Notes: a model not told the origin generated them from the letters alone. Shown: positions 12,955 through 22,173, counted from the stretch's first letter. The stretch is DNA of 24,839 bases from CAWIHK01 sp963835935 (GCA_963835935.1 CAWIHK010000004.1:1-24839), one strand, 5' to 3'. Translations and numbers: made by a program.

Positions 12955-14517
12955 ATGAAACTTGGCTTTTTGAAAAAGATTCGAGTCGCTGTTTCGTTGG
13001 TCTTTTTTGTGGGAACAGCGATTCTTTTTTTAGATTTCACTCATACAATTTCAGACGCGTTTTTCGGCCCGGTTGCCTATTTAGAATTTCTCCCGTCGTT
13101 ATTGAAATTCCTTGCCGTCACTTCTTTTACCCCCATTGGATTTGCGATTATTTTGATCTTATCGCTTTTCTTCGGACGAGTATACTGCTCAAGTGTTTGC
13201 CCATTAGGAACAATGCAAGATATTTTCACATTTATTCGGAGAAAAACAAAAAAGAGACATAAATTTAAATTTTCAAAACCATTAAATATTCTTCGCTATT
13301 CAATTTTAATATTGGCGTGTGTGTTATTCATTGCCGGATTTATTTTACCTTTAAACATTCTAGATCCATATTCCAACTTCGGACGAATCGTAACTCAACT
13401 TTTCAGGCCTCCTCTGATTGGTCTGAACAATCTCGGAGCATCGCTGTTAAAGAATGTTAATTTCTACTGGATATATCCGGTAGAAATAAAGAATTTTCAA
13501 CCGACGTCGCTTATATTGCCGATCGTTGTTTCCGTTGCGGTAGTATGGCTTTCGATACGGAGCGGACGATTGTATTGCAATTCAATTTGTCCTGTGGGTT
13601 CCCTCCTGGCGTTAGTTTCAAAATATTCATTTTTTAAAATTAAAATTGATAGAGTTAACTGCGAAAGCTGCGCCGACTGCGCCATTGTCTGCAAATCGTC
13701 ATGCATCGATTTAAAAAAGAAGGAAATAGATTTTACCCGATGTGTAAACTGCTTCAACTGTTTCAACGTATGCGATAGAAACGCTCTATTATATAAGTTC
13801 TCATACAAGAAAAATTCTCCGGTTGCGAACCCAGCTCCGAATCGACAACGACGAAAATTCCTCCTCGGAATCGGCACGCTGATGTTGGGATACTCCGGAA
13901 TTGCCTGGGCACAATCGAAAGTGAAAGTGTATACTCAAAATATTGTGCCTGTGATTAAAAAATATGCGGTGAGTCCTCCCGGTTCTCTTAGCATCGACCG
14001 CTTCAACAGCAAATGTACTGCATGCAACCTATGCGTAAGCGCTTGTCCGACTCAAGTTTTACAGCCGTCATTTTTAGAATACGGAATTATCGGAATGTTC
14101 CAACCGCGACTCGATAACGCCGGCGGATATTGTAATTACGATTGCAAAATCTGCGGCGATGTCTGTCCGACCGGAGCAATTCTTCCTTTGTCACTCGAAG
14201 AAAAGAAACTGGCGCAAATCGGAAAAGCTAACTTTGTTAAAGAAAATTGCATTGTTGAAACACAAAAAACAGATTGCGGCGCTTGCTCCGAGCATTGCCC
14301 GACGAAAGCGGTTCAGATGGTGCCGTATAATAACTTGTTCCTGCCGGAAGTCCGCAACGAATTCTGCATCGGATGCGGCGCATGCGAGCACGCCTGCCCG
14401 ACTGTTCCGAATAAGGCAATTTACGTTGAAGGCATCGCCATCCATTCCAAAGCTCAAAAACCGAATGAAGAAAAAATAGAAAAAGTAATTGATCTTAAAA
14501 CCGACTTCCCTTTTTGA
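12955..14517 (+). CDS. Membrane polyferredoxin: NapH-like domain fused to a NapG-like ferredoxin module
   Basis: The N-terminal half resembles NapH/NosR/CcoG membrane proteins: hydrophobic segments around 9-28, 60-77, 113-134 and 184-201, and two CX3CP motifs (C78/C82 in YCSSVCPLG, C208/C212 in YCNSICPVG). Two ferredoxin motifs follow at C236-C246 and C263-C273. A Tat-like stretch then begins at RR299-300 (RQRRKFLLGIGTLMLGYSG) and ends IAWAQ, like a leader with an AXA cleavage site. The C-terminal half carries four more [4Fe-4S] motifs (C354-C364, C393-C404, C432/C441-C448, C471-C481), resembling NapG. So one protein seems to join NapH and NapG through an internal leader. It lies seven bases after the DUF362 gene, clearly in one operon. 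The electron-transfer role is inferred; the partner reductase is not in this window. Confidence 0.88.
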   Translation: MKLGFLKKIRVAVSLVFFVGTAILFLDFTHTISDAFFGPVAYLEFLPSLLKFLAVTSFTPIGFAIILILSLFFGRVYCSSVCPLGTMQDIFTFIRRKTKKRHKFKFSKPLNILRYSILILACVLFIAGFILPLNILDPYSNFGRIVTQLFRPPLIGLNNLGASLLKNVNFYWIYPVEIKNFQPTSLILPIVVSVAVVWLSIRSGRLYCNSICPVGSLLALVSKYSFFKIKIDRVNCESCADCAIVCKSSCIDLKKKEIDFTRCVNCFNCFNVCDRNALLYKFSYKKNSPVANPAPNRQRRKFLLGIGTLMLGYSGIAWAQSKVKVYTQNIVPVIKKYAVSPPGSLSIDRFNSKCTACNLCVSACPTQVLQPSFLEYGIIGMFQPRLDNAGGYCNYDCKICGDVCPTGAILPLSLEEKKLAQIGKANFVKENCIVETQKTDCGACSEHCPTKAVQMVPYNNLFLPEVRNEFCIGCGACEHACPTVPNKAIYVEGIAIHSKAQKPNEEKIEKVIDLKTDFPF

Positions 14518-14576
14518 AAAATAAAGGATGAAACGACGAACCTGTCTACAAAATCAAATATATAAGGATGATCATC

Positions 14577-14864
14577 ATGTCTGCTTACTTTGTTGCAAAC
14601 ATTACAATTAAAAATCTTTCTGAATATCAGAAATACCTCGAAGGCTTTGATGAAATTTTTGAAAAGTATGAAGGGAAAGTCCTTGCCGCCGACGATCATC
14701 CGGAAGTTCTCGAAGGGACATTCGAGAAGAGCCGTTGCGTAATCATCGAATTTCCGACAATGGCAGGATTAAAGCGGTGGTATGACTCTGATGCATACCA
14801 AACACTTGCGCAAATCAGAAAAAATTCTTCTACCTCCGACATTGTTGCAGTCAACGGAGAATAA
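14577..14864 (+). CDS. DUF1330 family protein
   Basis: A small protein of 95 residues in the dimeric alpha-beta barrel superfamily. Typical DUF1330 features are AYFVANITIKNLSEYQKYLE at the N-terminus, the middle segment GKVLAADDHPEVLEG, VIIEFPTMAGLKRWYDSDAY, and YQTL near the end. Its exact function is unknown. ATG 14577 is preferred because ATAAGGATG lies at a good distance; ATG 14568 overlaps that site. It follows the polyferredoxin by about 60 bases and may be co-transcribed. Confidence 0.92.
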   Translation: MSAYFVANITIKNLSEYQKYLEGFDEIFEKYEGKVLAADDHPEVLEGTFEKSRCVIIEFPTMAGLKRWYDSDAYQTLAQIRKNSSTSDIVAVNGE

Positions 14865-15177
14865 TCATTGGTTTGCCTTATAATAAGGTTCAGAGGTTTA
14901 TATTCAGTGTCAGCAAGTTTTTATGAAATTATCTTTAGTAAATTGCACTAAATGTCAAAGCAATGAGTTGAACGAACAGCTATATTAAGTAAGAAAGATG
15001 TTAGTGAATATTTACGATATTATATCAATATAAACGATTGATTATTTCGATTGATTTATACCCACGAGAGTTGCTATTGAATTCTATTTCTTATATTTTT
15101 CAAATGGAATGTAATAACCGAAAGCTATTCCCCCCAAAAGGATTAGAGTTACCTTATTAACGTGCAAGTAGGTGAGT
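14865..15177. other. Intergenic region, one possible short peptide ORF
   Basis: AT-rich sequence without clear repeats. A 21-codon frame at 14923-14988 (MKLSLVNCTKCQSNELNEQL, then Y) lies upstream of the SPASM gene, without an obvious ribosome binding site. I do not annotate it as a gene. Confidence 0.4.
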
Positions 15178-16242
15178 ATGAAGTTCCAAGGTTTTCCATT
15201 TTCTATATCGTGGGAATTAACCAGGAAAACAAATTTACACGATATATATTCTGATCCGTTTAAAGGAAAACCGCGCTCGAATGAACTTACACGAGATGAA
15301 GCGATGAAAATTCTTTATCAATTTTCACCGCTTCTCGTTCAGGATGTAACATTCTCGGGTGGTGAGCCTTTCCTGTCCCCGTATTGGTATGAACTTTTAT
15401 TGAAGTTGTACGAACTAGGAATTCATTCACGAATTCTGACAAACGCGACACTACTTAACAAAGAAACAGTACAAAGACTGCACGAAGTCCATACTACGGG
15501 CGTGGTTGTTCAGATTGACGGCCTCTCTACCACACATGACACAATTCATGGATGCGACGGCCTCTTCACACAAGTTATTGAAGGACTCGCAAAACTACTC
15601 TCAGCCCGCATTCCCTTATCAGTCAGGACCGACGTGACCAGATTGAATATCCGCGAGCTCCCATCTCTCTTTTCATTTCTGCACGGCCATGGTGTACGCT
15701 CATGGATCTTGCGGCCGATTTCACCGCTCGATTGTCATGAACATAGTGAAGCACTGATACTTTCCGACGAATTGTATTTGAAATTCGGAGAGTTTGCAGC
15801 CGACTATACTCCGCGTGCAAGAAAACTTGGTTTCTTCATTGAACCTGCGAATAGCCTCGGATACTTCACCGAAATGGAGATTAGAGATCAATCGTGGACT
15901 GGATGTCCGGCAGGTTTAACAACTCTTTCGATTACAAGTGATGGAAAGGTCAAAGGATGTCCAAATCTATCCGATGAATTTGTGGAAGGTGATTTGCGTA
16001 AACAGGATCTCTGGGATATCTGGTTTCATCCGAACACCTTTGCATATACGCGTCATTTCTCGCCGGAAGATTTAAGCGGCTATTGCGCAAAATGTGTAGA
16101 AGCTGAACACTGCCACGGCGGTTGTGTCGCGATGTCATATGGTTCAACCAAAAAACTTCACGGCGATCCGTTTTGTTTTATGCGTCTCAAAGAAAACAGC
16201 CATTCCAAAAATCATCTGAGTAAACCGATTCGGAACAAGTAA
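15178..16242 (+). CDS. SPASM-domain protein with a radical-SAM fold lacking the CX3CX2C cluster motif
   Basis: The fold is that of a radical SAM/SPASM enzyme: WELTRKTNLHDIYSDP at 12-27, GGEP at 61-64 (SAM-binding motif), LTNATLLNKE, and QIDGLSTTHDTIHG. The SPASM cysteines are complete: C243, C261, then C303, C306, C312, C316 (CX2CX5CX3C) and C333. The N-terminal motif that should read roughly CNLHCxxCYSDP is TNLHDIYSDP, with every cluster cysteine absent and two residues missing, so the protein cannot bind the usual catalytic cluster there. The frame is otherwise intact, so this is not simple decay. ATG 15178 follows AGGTGA closely; GTG 15172 is an alternative. The role is unknown; auxiliary electron transfer or peptide binding is conceivable. 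Confidence 0.85.
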   Translation: MKFQGFPFSISWELTRKTNLHDIYSDPFKGKPRSNELTRDEAMKILYQFSPLLVQDVTFSGGEPFLSPYWYELLLKLYELGIHSRILTNATLLNKETVQRLHEVHTTGVVVQIDGLSTTHDTIHGCDGLFTQVIEGLAKLLSARIPLSVRTDVTRLNIRELPSLFSFLHGHGVRSWILRPISPLDCHEHSEALILSDELYLKFGEFAADYTPRARKLGFFIEPANSLGYFTEMEIRDQSWTGCPAGLTTLSITSDGKVKGCPNLSDEFVEGDLRKQDLWDIWFHPNTFAYTRHFSPEDLSGYCAKCVEAEHCHGGCVAMSYGSTKKLHGDPFCFMRLKENSHSKNHLSKPIRNK

Positions 16243-16347
16243 AACTCATTTCCGGCTTCGGAAAACTTTAAAAATTTCTTTAAACTTTTATATGAATCGG
16301 AGCGTCAAACATTCGCACTGATAATTTAACATGAAGAAAGGTTTTAT

Positions 16348-16695
16348 ATGGAAAAAATCAGATTTTTCTTTTTTCTGTTTATGTTGATCGTTCCTTCAAT
16401 CGTTTCTGCACAAATGATGCGAATGTCGCCCGAAGAGCGCGCTAACCGTTTGAAAGATTCGCTGTCGCTTTCTGCCGACCAAACGAAGAAAGTGCTGGCA
16501 ATATTCCAGGATGACCAGAAAAAGATGCAGGAACTTTTTCAAAATAATCAAGGAGACCGGGAGTCCAGGCGGGCAGTTATGGGAAAAATGAGAGATTCAA
16601 CCGATACGAAAATCGAAGCACTGCTCACACCGGAACAAATAAAACGATATGAGGACATGAAGAAGAATCGTCCTCAACACGGATTCGGTCACTGA
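16348..16695 (+). CDS. Periplasmic Spy/CpxP-like (LTXXQ) small protein
   Basis: A 115-residue protein with a Sec signal peptide (MEKIRFFFFLFMLIVPSIVS, cleavage likely before QMM). The mature part is helical and charged, with two LTXXQ-related segments, LSADQTKKVLAI and LTPEQIKRYEDM. Proteins of this type sit in the periplasm and act in envelope stress or metal sensing; the exact role here is unknown. AAGAAAGG lies just upstream of ATG 16348. It is the nearest gene after the SPASM protein, about 105 bases away, and the gap holds no clear terminator. Confidence 0.85.
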   Translation: MEKIRFFFFLFMLIVPSIVSAQMMRMSPEERANRLKDSLSLSADQTKKVLAIFQDDQKKMQELFQNNQGDRESRRAVMGKMRDSTDTKIEALLTPEQIKRYEDMKKNRPQHGFGH

Positions 16696-16739
16696 AGATA
16701 TATTATCCAGTTCAACTTTGTTCTTGAATCGAGTTCTCG

Positions 16740-16791
16740 AGGTTGGAAAGATTAAGTTTGTTTTTTCACGCAATTCTAAACTTTCCAACCT
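16740..16791 (+). terminator. Hairpin downstream of the Spy-like gene, possible terminator
   Basis: AGGTTGGAAAG (16740-16750) is perfectly complementary to CTTTCCAACCT (16781-16791), with a 30-base loop. No long T run follows, so termination is only one possibility; a dispersed palindrome is another. Confidence 0.5.
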
Positions 16792-16939
16792 TGATAATTA
16801 TTAATTACGAAATATTATTTCCTAGATTTCACAAATCCTTTTCAGCAGAAGTTATACTTTCGAATTTGTTTTTTACAACTTTTTTTGAATTTCTTCATTA
16901 TTCGTATTACATTTGATTGATATCAAAAAGGAAGCTCTC

Positions 16940-18181
16940 ATGAAAACTTTATCTTTTACTATTCTCTTTTATATGGTGTCATGCTTGGTAAGCTGCAAAG
17001 AACCTCCTACCCAAAACACCATCAAACAACCTGCGCCAACGATGAATGAACAACAAGTAGCATCATCCGCCAATTCTTTCGGATTCCAGTTGTTTAAGAC
17101 TTTGTCAAACGCAGATCCGGCTGACAACACAATCGTATCTCCATTCAGCGTTTCAATGGCGCTTGGCATGACATTAAACGGCGCAGACAACGGCACGAAA
17201 ACGGAAATGCAAAACGTTCTCGGCTTCACAGGACTTTCCGATTCCGTTATTAACCAATCGTACTATGATATTGCAAATTACCTTACTTCAATTGACCCGA
17301 ATGTTACATTTAATAATGCAAACTCGATCTGGATACGAACTGGTTTCACACCTCTACCTTCGTTCATCAATGTAAATAAAAATTATTTCGACGCCGAAGT
17401 ACAAACTATCGATTTCTCTTTACCGACCGCAGCATCAACGATAAACGGATGGGTCGCGCAAAAAACACAAAACAAGATTAAAGAAATCGTTTCAGATCCT
17501 ATAGACCCCGACGACGTTATGATTCTTCTCAATGCTCTTTATTTTAAAGGATCGTGGACGAAAAAATTTGATTCTACTCTAACGAGAGACGACCATTTTA
17601 ATTCTCTGGCGGGAACTGCAGAACCTTGCAAAATGATGAACACGGAAGACACAATATTGTATTATGGAAATGATTTATACCAAGCAGTAGACTTGCCGTA
17701 CAGCGGAAAGAATTTTCGCATGGCAATAATCCTTCCCAGTGGAAATGCCAACATCAATTCATTCCTTGCTTCGTTCGAAGAATCGAATTGGCATCAGTTA
17801 CTGCAGTCGTTTCATTACACGGACTTAACATTACAACTTCCGCGTTTCACGTTGAGCTATAAAGCAAGTTTAGCAGATGTATTGAAAGCTCTGGGAATGC
17901 CCTCCGCCTTCGATCCGGAAAAAGCAGACTTATCGAGAATCTATCCCATCACCGATTTCAGCCGATTGTATATAACAAAAGTAGAACATAAAACATTTGT
18001 GGAAGTAAATGAAGAAGGAACCGAAGCTGCGGCGGTTACAAGTGTTGAAATAGCACCTACTGCAATAGGTCCTTCTCAAAAAATAATTGTGAGAGTCGAC
18101 CATCCATTTCTCTTTATAATACATGAGACAGGATCAGGGGCAATACTATTTACAGGTAAAGTGGTGAGTCTTTCACAGTAA
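16940..18181 (+). CDS. Serpin-family protease inhibitor, lipoprotein (serpin 1)
   Basis: A complete serpin of 413 residues. The N-terminus MKTLSFTILFYMVSCLVSCK has a lipobox at C19 (or C15), so it is probably lipid-anchored. Serpin landmarks are ANSFGFQLFKTLS, IVSPFSVSMALGMTLNGA, the breach/shutter motifs NALYFKGSW and DLPYSGKNFRMAIILP, and the C-terminal HPFLFIIHETGSGAILFTGKV. The hinge EEGTEAAAV (from E358) has the small residues needed for loop insertion, so the protein should be inhibitory. Counting from P15 = G360 puts P1-P1' near T374-A375. ATG 16940 is preferred over 16913 because AAAAGGA lies just upstream and the signal peptide starts there. It is followed 32 bases later by a paralogue. 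Confidence 0.95.
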   Translation: MKTLSFTILFYMVSCLVSCKEPPTQNTIKQPAPTMNEQQVASSANSFGFQLFKTLSNADPADNTIVSPFSVSMALGMTLNGADNGTKTEMQNVLGFTGLSDSVINQSYYDIANYLTSIDPNVTFNNANSIWIRTGFTPLPSFINVNKNYFDAEVQTIDFSLPTAASTINGWVAQKTQNKIKEIVSDPIDPDDVMILLNALYFKGSWTKKFDSTLTRDDHFNSLAGTAEPCKMMNTEDTILYYGNDLYQAVDLPYSGKNFRMAIILPSGNANINSFLASFEESNWHQLLQSFHYTDLTLQLPRFTLSYKASLADVLKALGMPSAFDPEKADLSRIYPITDFSRLYITKVEHKTFVEVNEEGTEAAAVTSVEIAPTAIGPSQKIIVRVDHPFLFIIHETGSGAILFTGKVVSLSQ

Positions 18182-18213
18182 ACGATTAGGAAAAAAAATT
18201 CTCGGAGAAAGCC

Positions 18214-19455
18214 ATGAAAATATTCTCCCTTTTTCTTTTCACTGGATTATCACTACTGCTGACAAGTTGTAAAAAGAATTCTTCCATTTCTCAATCCTCC
18301 GATGTAATGCCAAATTCATCGGAAAGTCAACAACAGATCATAACCGCTTCCAATTCATTTGGACTCCGGCTTCTCCAAACTCTTTCTAGTGAAAATCCGA
18401 ATGATAACGTCATCATCTCTCCAATCAGCGCTTCAGTGGCGCTCGGAATGGTTTTAAATGGAGCGGCTAACGGTACGAAAACCGAAATTCAAAGCGTACT
18501 GGGATTTCCGAACTGGCCCGATTTAACCATAGATCAAACATTCTTCAATCTGTCCCGTCATCTTGATAGTCTCAACGGAAGTGTAATAATCACTAGTGCA
18601 AATTCGATCTGGATAAAAAATACATTTACACCACTTCCAACTTTCCTGAATGTTAATCAAGAATACTTTGAGGCTGAAGTCCAATCGGTTGATTTTTTAT
18701 CTCCTTCTGCGGTTTCCACAATTAATACGTGGGTTTCCCAGAAAACAAATAACAAGATTCCAGATATGATTTCACAACCGATCGATTCTTCAACTGTAAT
18801 GATTTTACTAAATGCATTATATTTTAATGGGCCATGGGCTGTGAAATTTGACTCGAGCCTCACACAGGATGATTTTTTCAATTCGTACTCTGGATCGAGC
18901 GAGAAATGTAAAATGATGCTGAAAAAGGATACAATAACATGCTATGCAGCAAATCAATATCAAGCAGTCGATTTACCTTACAATAATGAAAATGTCCATA
19001 TGACATTCATATTACCTGAAGTAGGGGTTGATATTAATTCGTTCATTTCTTCTTTTTCCGAAAACGATTGGCAACAAATTAGAAATTCATACTGGACGGC
19101 AAAATTATATTTCTATCTCCCTCGGTTTACCTTGAATCAAAGCTCGCATCTGTCCGACGCTCTAAAAGCATTGGGAATGCCAACAGCTTTCGATAAAGAT
19201 AAAGCGGATTTTTCAAGAATCAATGCGATTAACGGAGATCAGAGATTGTATATCTCTAAGGTAGAACAAAAAACATTCATCGAAGTAAATGAAAGTGGAA
19301 CAGAAGCTTCATCAACCACTGAAGTACCACTTTATGCTCGTGATCACCCCGGTCCGAATGAAATAAAAATTAACCGACCGTTCCTTTTTGTAATCCATGA
19401 TATAAGTTCTGGAACAATTTTATTTTTTGGAAAAGTAACCAGCATTACGGAATAA
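18214..19455 (+). CDS. Serpin-family protease inhibitor, lipoprotein (serpin 2)
   Basis: A tandem paralogue of serpin 1, 413 residues, with lipobox LTSC19. Shared blocks include ANSIWIKNTFTPLPTFLNVN, YFEAEVQSVDF and NALYFNGPW. The hinge is ESGTEASSTT (from E360), less alanine-rich but still made of small residues. Counting from P15 = G362 puts P1-P1' near R376-D377, suggesting a trypsin-like target, unlike serpin 1. The region from the hinge to NRPFLF is clearly more divergent than the rest. The two genes are close enough to be co-transcribed. Weak GGAGA lies upstream of the ATG. The prediction of P1 from counting is approximate. Confidence 0.95.
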   Translation: MKIFSLFLFTGLSLLLTSCKKNSSISQSSDVMPNSSESQQQIITASNSFGLRLLQTLSSENPNDNVIISPISASVALGMVLNGAANGTKTEIQSVLGFPNWPDLTIDQTFFNLSRHLDSLNGSVIITSANSIWIKNTFTPLPTFLNVNQEYFEAEVQSVDFLSPSAVSTINTWVSQKTNNKIPDMISQPIDSSTVMILLNALYFNGPWAVKFDSSLTQDDFFNSYSGSSEKCKMMLKKDTITCYAANQYQAVDLPYNNENVHMTFILPEVGVDINSFISSFSENDWQQIRNSYWTAKLYFYLPRFTLNQSSHLSDALKALGMPTAFDKDKADFSRINAINGDQRLYISKVEQKTFIEVNESGTEASSTTEVPLYARDHPGPNEIKINRPFLFVIHDISSGTILFFGKVTSITE

Positions 19456-19630
19456 TAAAACCACGACAAATATTGTATGTAAAGATACATCTCAAAAAGA
19501 TTTTTTGAATTATTCTTTGCCCACCTCTTATTTCCTGCCGTGAAACATATCAAATAGGTACTCGTATTCTTCTATTATAGATATATTCTGCTCGTCATCA
19601 TTCTTTTAATGAAAATAAATGGAGGTAACA

Positions 19631-20089
19631 ATGCAATTGAAAAAGATTATTACAGCCGGTACAATTTCAGGATTCACAATGGGCATGTGTCTTTTTATTG
19701 GAGGTGCGATTCTGTCAAGGATTATTTACGGCCCACAATTTGTCCCACCAGGAAAATTTAAACCGGAACAAATTAATCCTTTTTATTTTTTCTGGACTAA
19801 ATTGTTAATCGGGTGGTTTTTTGGCCTCCTGTTCACATTCGCCTATGAAATTCTGCCAATACAAAAAAAAATAGCTACAAACCTTCAGGGTCTAAAATAC
19901 GGTTTTATTTTCTGGCTTCTCATCGCGGTGTGGGGATTGTCTCATCCGCTCATCTATGGTTGTGCAAATTGGACTGACCAGATTTTTTGGACGTTCTATC
20001 AATTATTCGGATTTCTTGGGTTAGGAATTTCTATCGGTTCGATTTATAAAAGAAGAGCGAAAAAAGAACTATCTCCCATTGTCCAATAG
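19631..20089 (+). CDS. Small integral membrane protein of unknown function
   Basis: A 152-residue protein with about four hydrophobic segments: TISGFTMGMCLFIGGAILS, LLIGWFFGLLFTFAYEIL, YGFIFWLLIAVWGLSHPLIY and the stretch FYQLFGFLGLGISIGSIY. It ends in a basic tail (KRRAKKE). I do not recognise the family with certainty. GGAGGT at 19621-19626 fixes the start at ATG 19631; the ATG at 19619 overlaps that site and is unlikely. It lies 175 bases after serpin 2 and stands alone. Confidence 0.8.
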   Translation: MQLKKIITAGTISGFTMGMCLFIGGAILSRIIYGPQFVPPGKFKPEQINPFYFFWTKLLIGWFFGLLFTFAYEILPIQKKIATNLQGLKYGFIFWLLIAVWGLSHPLIYGCANWTDQIFWTFYQLFGFLGLGISIGSIYKRRAKKELSPIVQ

Positions 20090-20417
20090 CTTGAGATTAT
20101 TTGGTTGCAATTTATATTACTTATCGACTTCTTAAACAAGTTTTTCATGAAGGATTAAATCTATCGGGTGCTGATAATTCGGCACTCGGTTAATTCGAGT
20201 TATTGCTTGATTTCGTCTTAGCATGTTCCGACATTATATAAAATCGTTTTACGGCCAGCGCGATATTCTAATAAACACATCAAGACCATATAAGGAATTA
20301 CCACAGCCGAAAACGTAATAACTATGATGCCTGATCGTTATATTTTAATGTAGATAATTAAGATTCGAAGTATTCTAAAAATAATATTTTGTATCGACGG
20401 ATAACGGATTGAAAAAA
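20090..20417. other. Intergenic region, nothing recognised
   Basis: About 330 bases of AT-rich sequence with no credible gene, repeat or strong hairpin. It presumably holds the promoter of the esterase gene. Confidence 0.5.
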
Positions 20418-22010
20418 ATGTCAAAAAAAATGTTATGGTTTCTGATGATCTGTTTTTCGTTCATGATGCTGGAGACGTTACCGCTGTTTCCACAAAACTT
20501 GATTTCCAATCCGGAATTCGACAATGGCAAAACCAATTGGATAATAAAATCTTTAGGAAATGCGATTGTCACTTCTGAAATCTCAAATGCCTCCCTTCTC
20601 TCCGGTGTGAACTCTCTTATCGTGCACTGCCAAAAGGGAGACAGTATTTTGGAAAATATCCAGGTGTGCCAAACTGTTCAATTAAAGAAGGGACGGATAT
20701 ATCATTTCAGCTTCATGGCTATGGCAGACGTTCAACATAAAATAAAAATAGAAATCGAAAATTCGAGACAAACCTACTGGGAAAGTGACTCTATCCTGCT
20801 TACATCGACACCCAGCAGTTGCGGTGTTTACGATTTTGATTGCCTGCTGACAGACGGTTCTTACACATTCAAATTTATGTTGGGTGGATTAGACAGTGTT
20901 AATGTGACTTTAGATTCAATTGTGATGACCATGACTCCCGATCCCAATCATCCCAGACCGGAAGATGCATTCGAAATATGTACGCATTCATTCCAAGGCA
21001 GGAGCTTGCCGTTTCGTCTGTTCATTCCAAAGAGAGATGATTCTCTCCATCGCTATCCGATTGTTTTAACGTTACACGGAGCAGGAGAACGCGGCACGGA
21101 TAATGAAATTCAAATCACTGCCAACCTTTTGGCTCTCACATGGTCGGATAGCGCCAACCAGATAAAGTGGCCGTGTTTCGTGGTTGCACCGCAGTGTCCA
21201 TCTAACGGATGGTGGACTGATCCATGGCCATCTGGCGCGGTTGTCGATCTGCTCGATTCACTTATTAAAGTACTGCCTGTAGATACAGTCCGGATTTATA
21301 TAACCGGACTTTCCATGGGTGGATATGCTACATGGTATTTAATCACACGGCAACCGAATCGTTTTGCGGCGGCAGTTCCTATGAGTGGCGGAGGAGATTC
21401 AACACAAGTTAAAAGACTTATGAAGGTTCCGATTTGGGATTTTCATGGTGATGCGGATCCGACAGTTCCAGTCAGTCAATCGCGAGATATGATGCAGGCC
21501 TTTGAACGAGCGGGCCGACGAGTGGTTTATACGCATTGTTATAAAGGAACATGCAATACAAATCCGGACAGTGTTATGGATTCCGCAATCGACGACAACG
21601 CTACACTGTTGTATACCGAATATCTCGGTGGTGGACATACCATATGGAATCAATCGTACGTTTTACCTCAGCTTCACGAGTGGGTGTTCGCACAATATTT
21701 AAATAAGCCGACTGCTGTCAGTACCAAAAAAGTGCAAGCTATTTCAAACAGATTCTCGCTATTGCAAAATTATCCTAATCCATTTAATCCATCCACAAAC
21801 ATCACCTACTCGATTACGAAACACTCGATTGTGTCCCTGAAAATTTACGACATATTGGGAAGAGAAATCGCTACATTGGTTCATCAGGAGCAAGAACCGG
21901 GAACGTACAATATTATTTTTGACGCTTCGCATTATATGAGTGGAATATATTTTTTACGTTTATCTATGGGTAATAACTCAATAACAAAAGAGATAATTTT
22001 AATGAAATAA
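20418..22010 (+). CDS. Secreted esterase with carbohydrate-binding-like domain and T9SS sorting domain
   Basis: The order of parts is: signal peptide (MSKKMLWFLMICFSFMMLET); a beta-rich domain of about 150 residues opening NLISNPEFDNGKTNWII, like carbohydrate-binding modules of the CBM4/9 type; an alpha/beta-hydrolase domain of the PHB-depolymerase/phospholipase-carboxylesterase type; and a C-terminal Por sorting domain (NYPNPFNPSTNITYSI, then LKIYDILGREIATL). Likely catalytic residues are S299 (GLSMGGYATW), D345 or D347 (FHGDADPTVP) and H407 (GGGHTIW). The protein should be exported by Sec and released or anchored by the type IX system. The substrate may be an acylated polysaccharide, by inference from domain order. 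TTG 20409 is an alternative start. Confidence 0.9.
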   Translation: MSKKMLWFLMICFSFMMLETLPLFPQNLISNPEFDNGKTNWIIKSLGNAIVTSEISNASLLSGVNSLIVHCQKGDSILENIQVCQTVQLKKGRIYHFSFMAMADVQHKIKIEIENSRQTYWESDSILLTSTPSSCGVYDFDCLLTDGSYTFKFMLGGLDSVNVTLDSIVMTMTPDPNHPRPEDAFEICTHSFQGRSLPFRLFIPKRDDSLHRYPIVLTLHGAGERGTDNEIQITANLLALTWSDSANQIKWPCFVVAPQCPSNGWWTDPWPSGAVVDLLDSLIKVLPVDTVRIYITGLSMGGYATWYLITRQPNRFAAAVPMSGGGDSTQVKRLMKVPIWDFHGDADPTVPVSQSRDMMQAFERAGRRVVYTHCYKGTCNTNPDSVMDSAIDDNATLLYTEYLGGGHTIWNQSYVLPQLHEWVFAQYLNKPTAVSTKKVQAISNRFSLLQNYPNPFNPSTNITYSITKHSIVSLKIYDILGREIATLVHQEQEPGTYNIIFDASHYMSGIYFLRLSMGNNSITKEIILMK

Positions 22011-22173
22011 AAAACATAACAATAATTTTCATTAATCGCTTTTCGGGAAAATCGCCTGTCTCAATCGTAGTACATCTAAATCGATGTATAATCACGACAC
22101 AATTTTTATTTGACATAATTATTTCGCTCCTTCACAAAGAGTTGGTTTTAATAATCGAAAGGATAATTGTTTG

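Noticed and set aside
13497..13877. 126-codon minus-strand frame inside the polyferredoxin gene
   Set aside because: Antisense to a clearly coding region with conserved cysteine motifs and without its own start signals.
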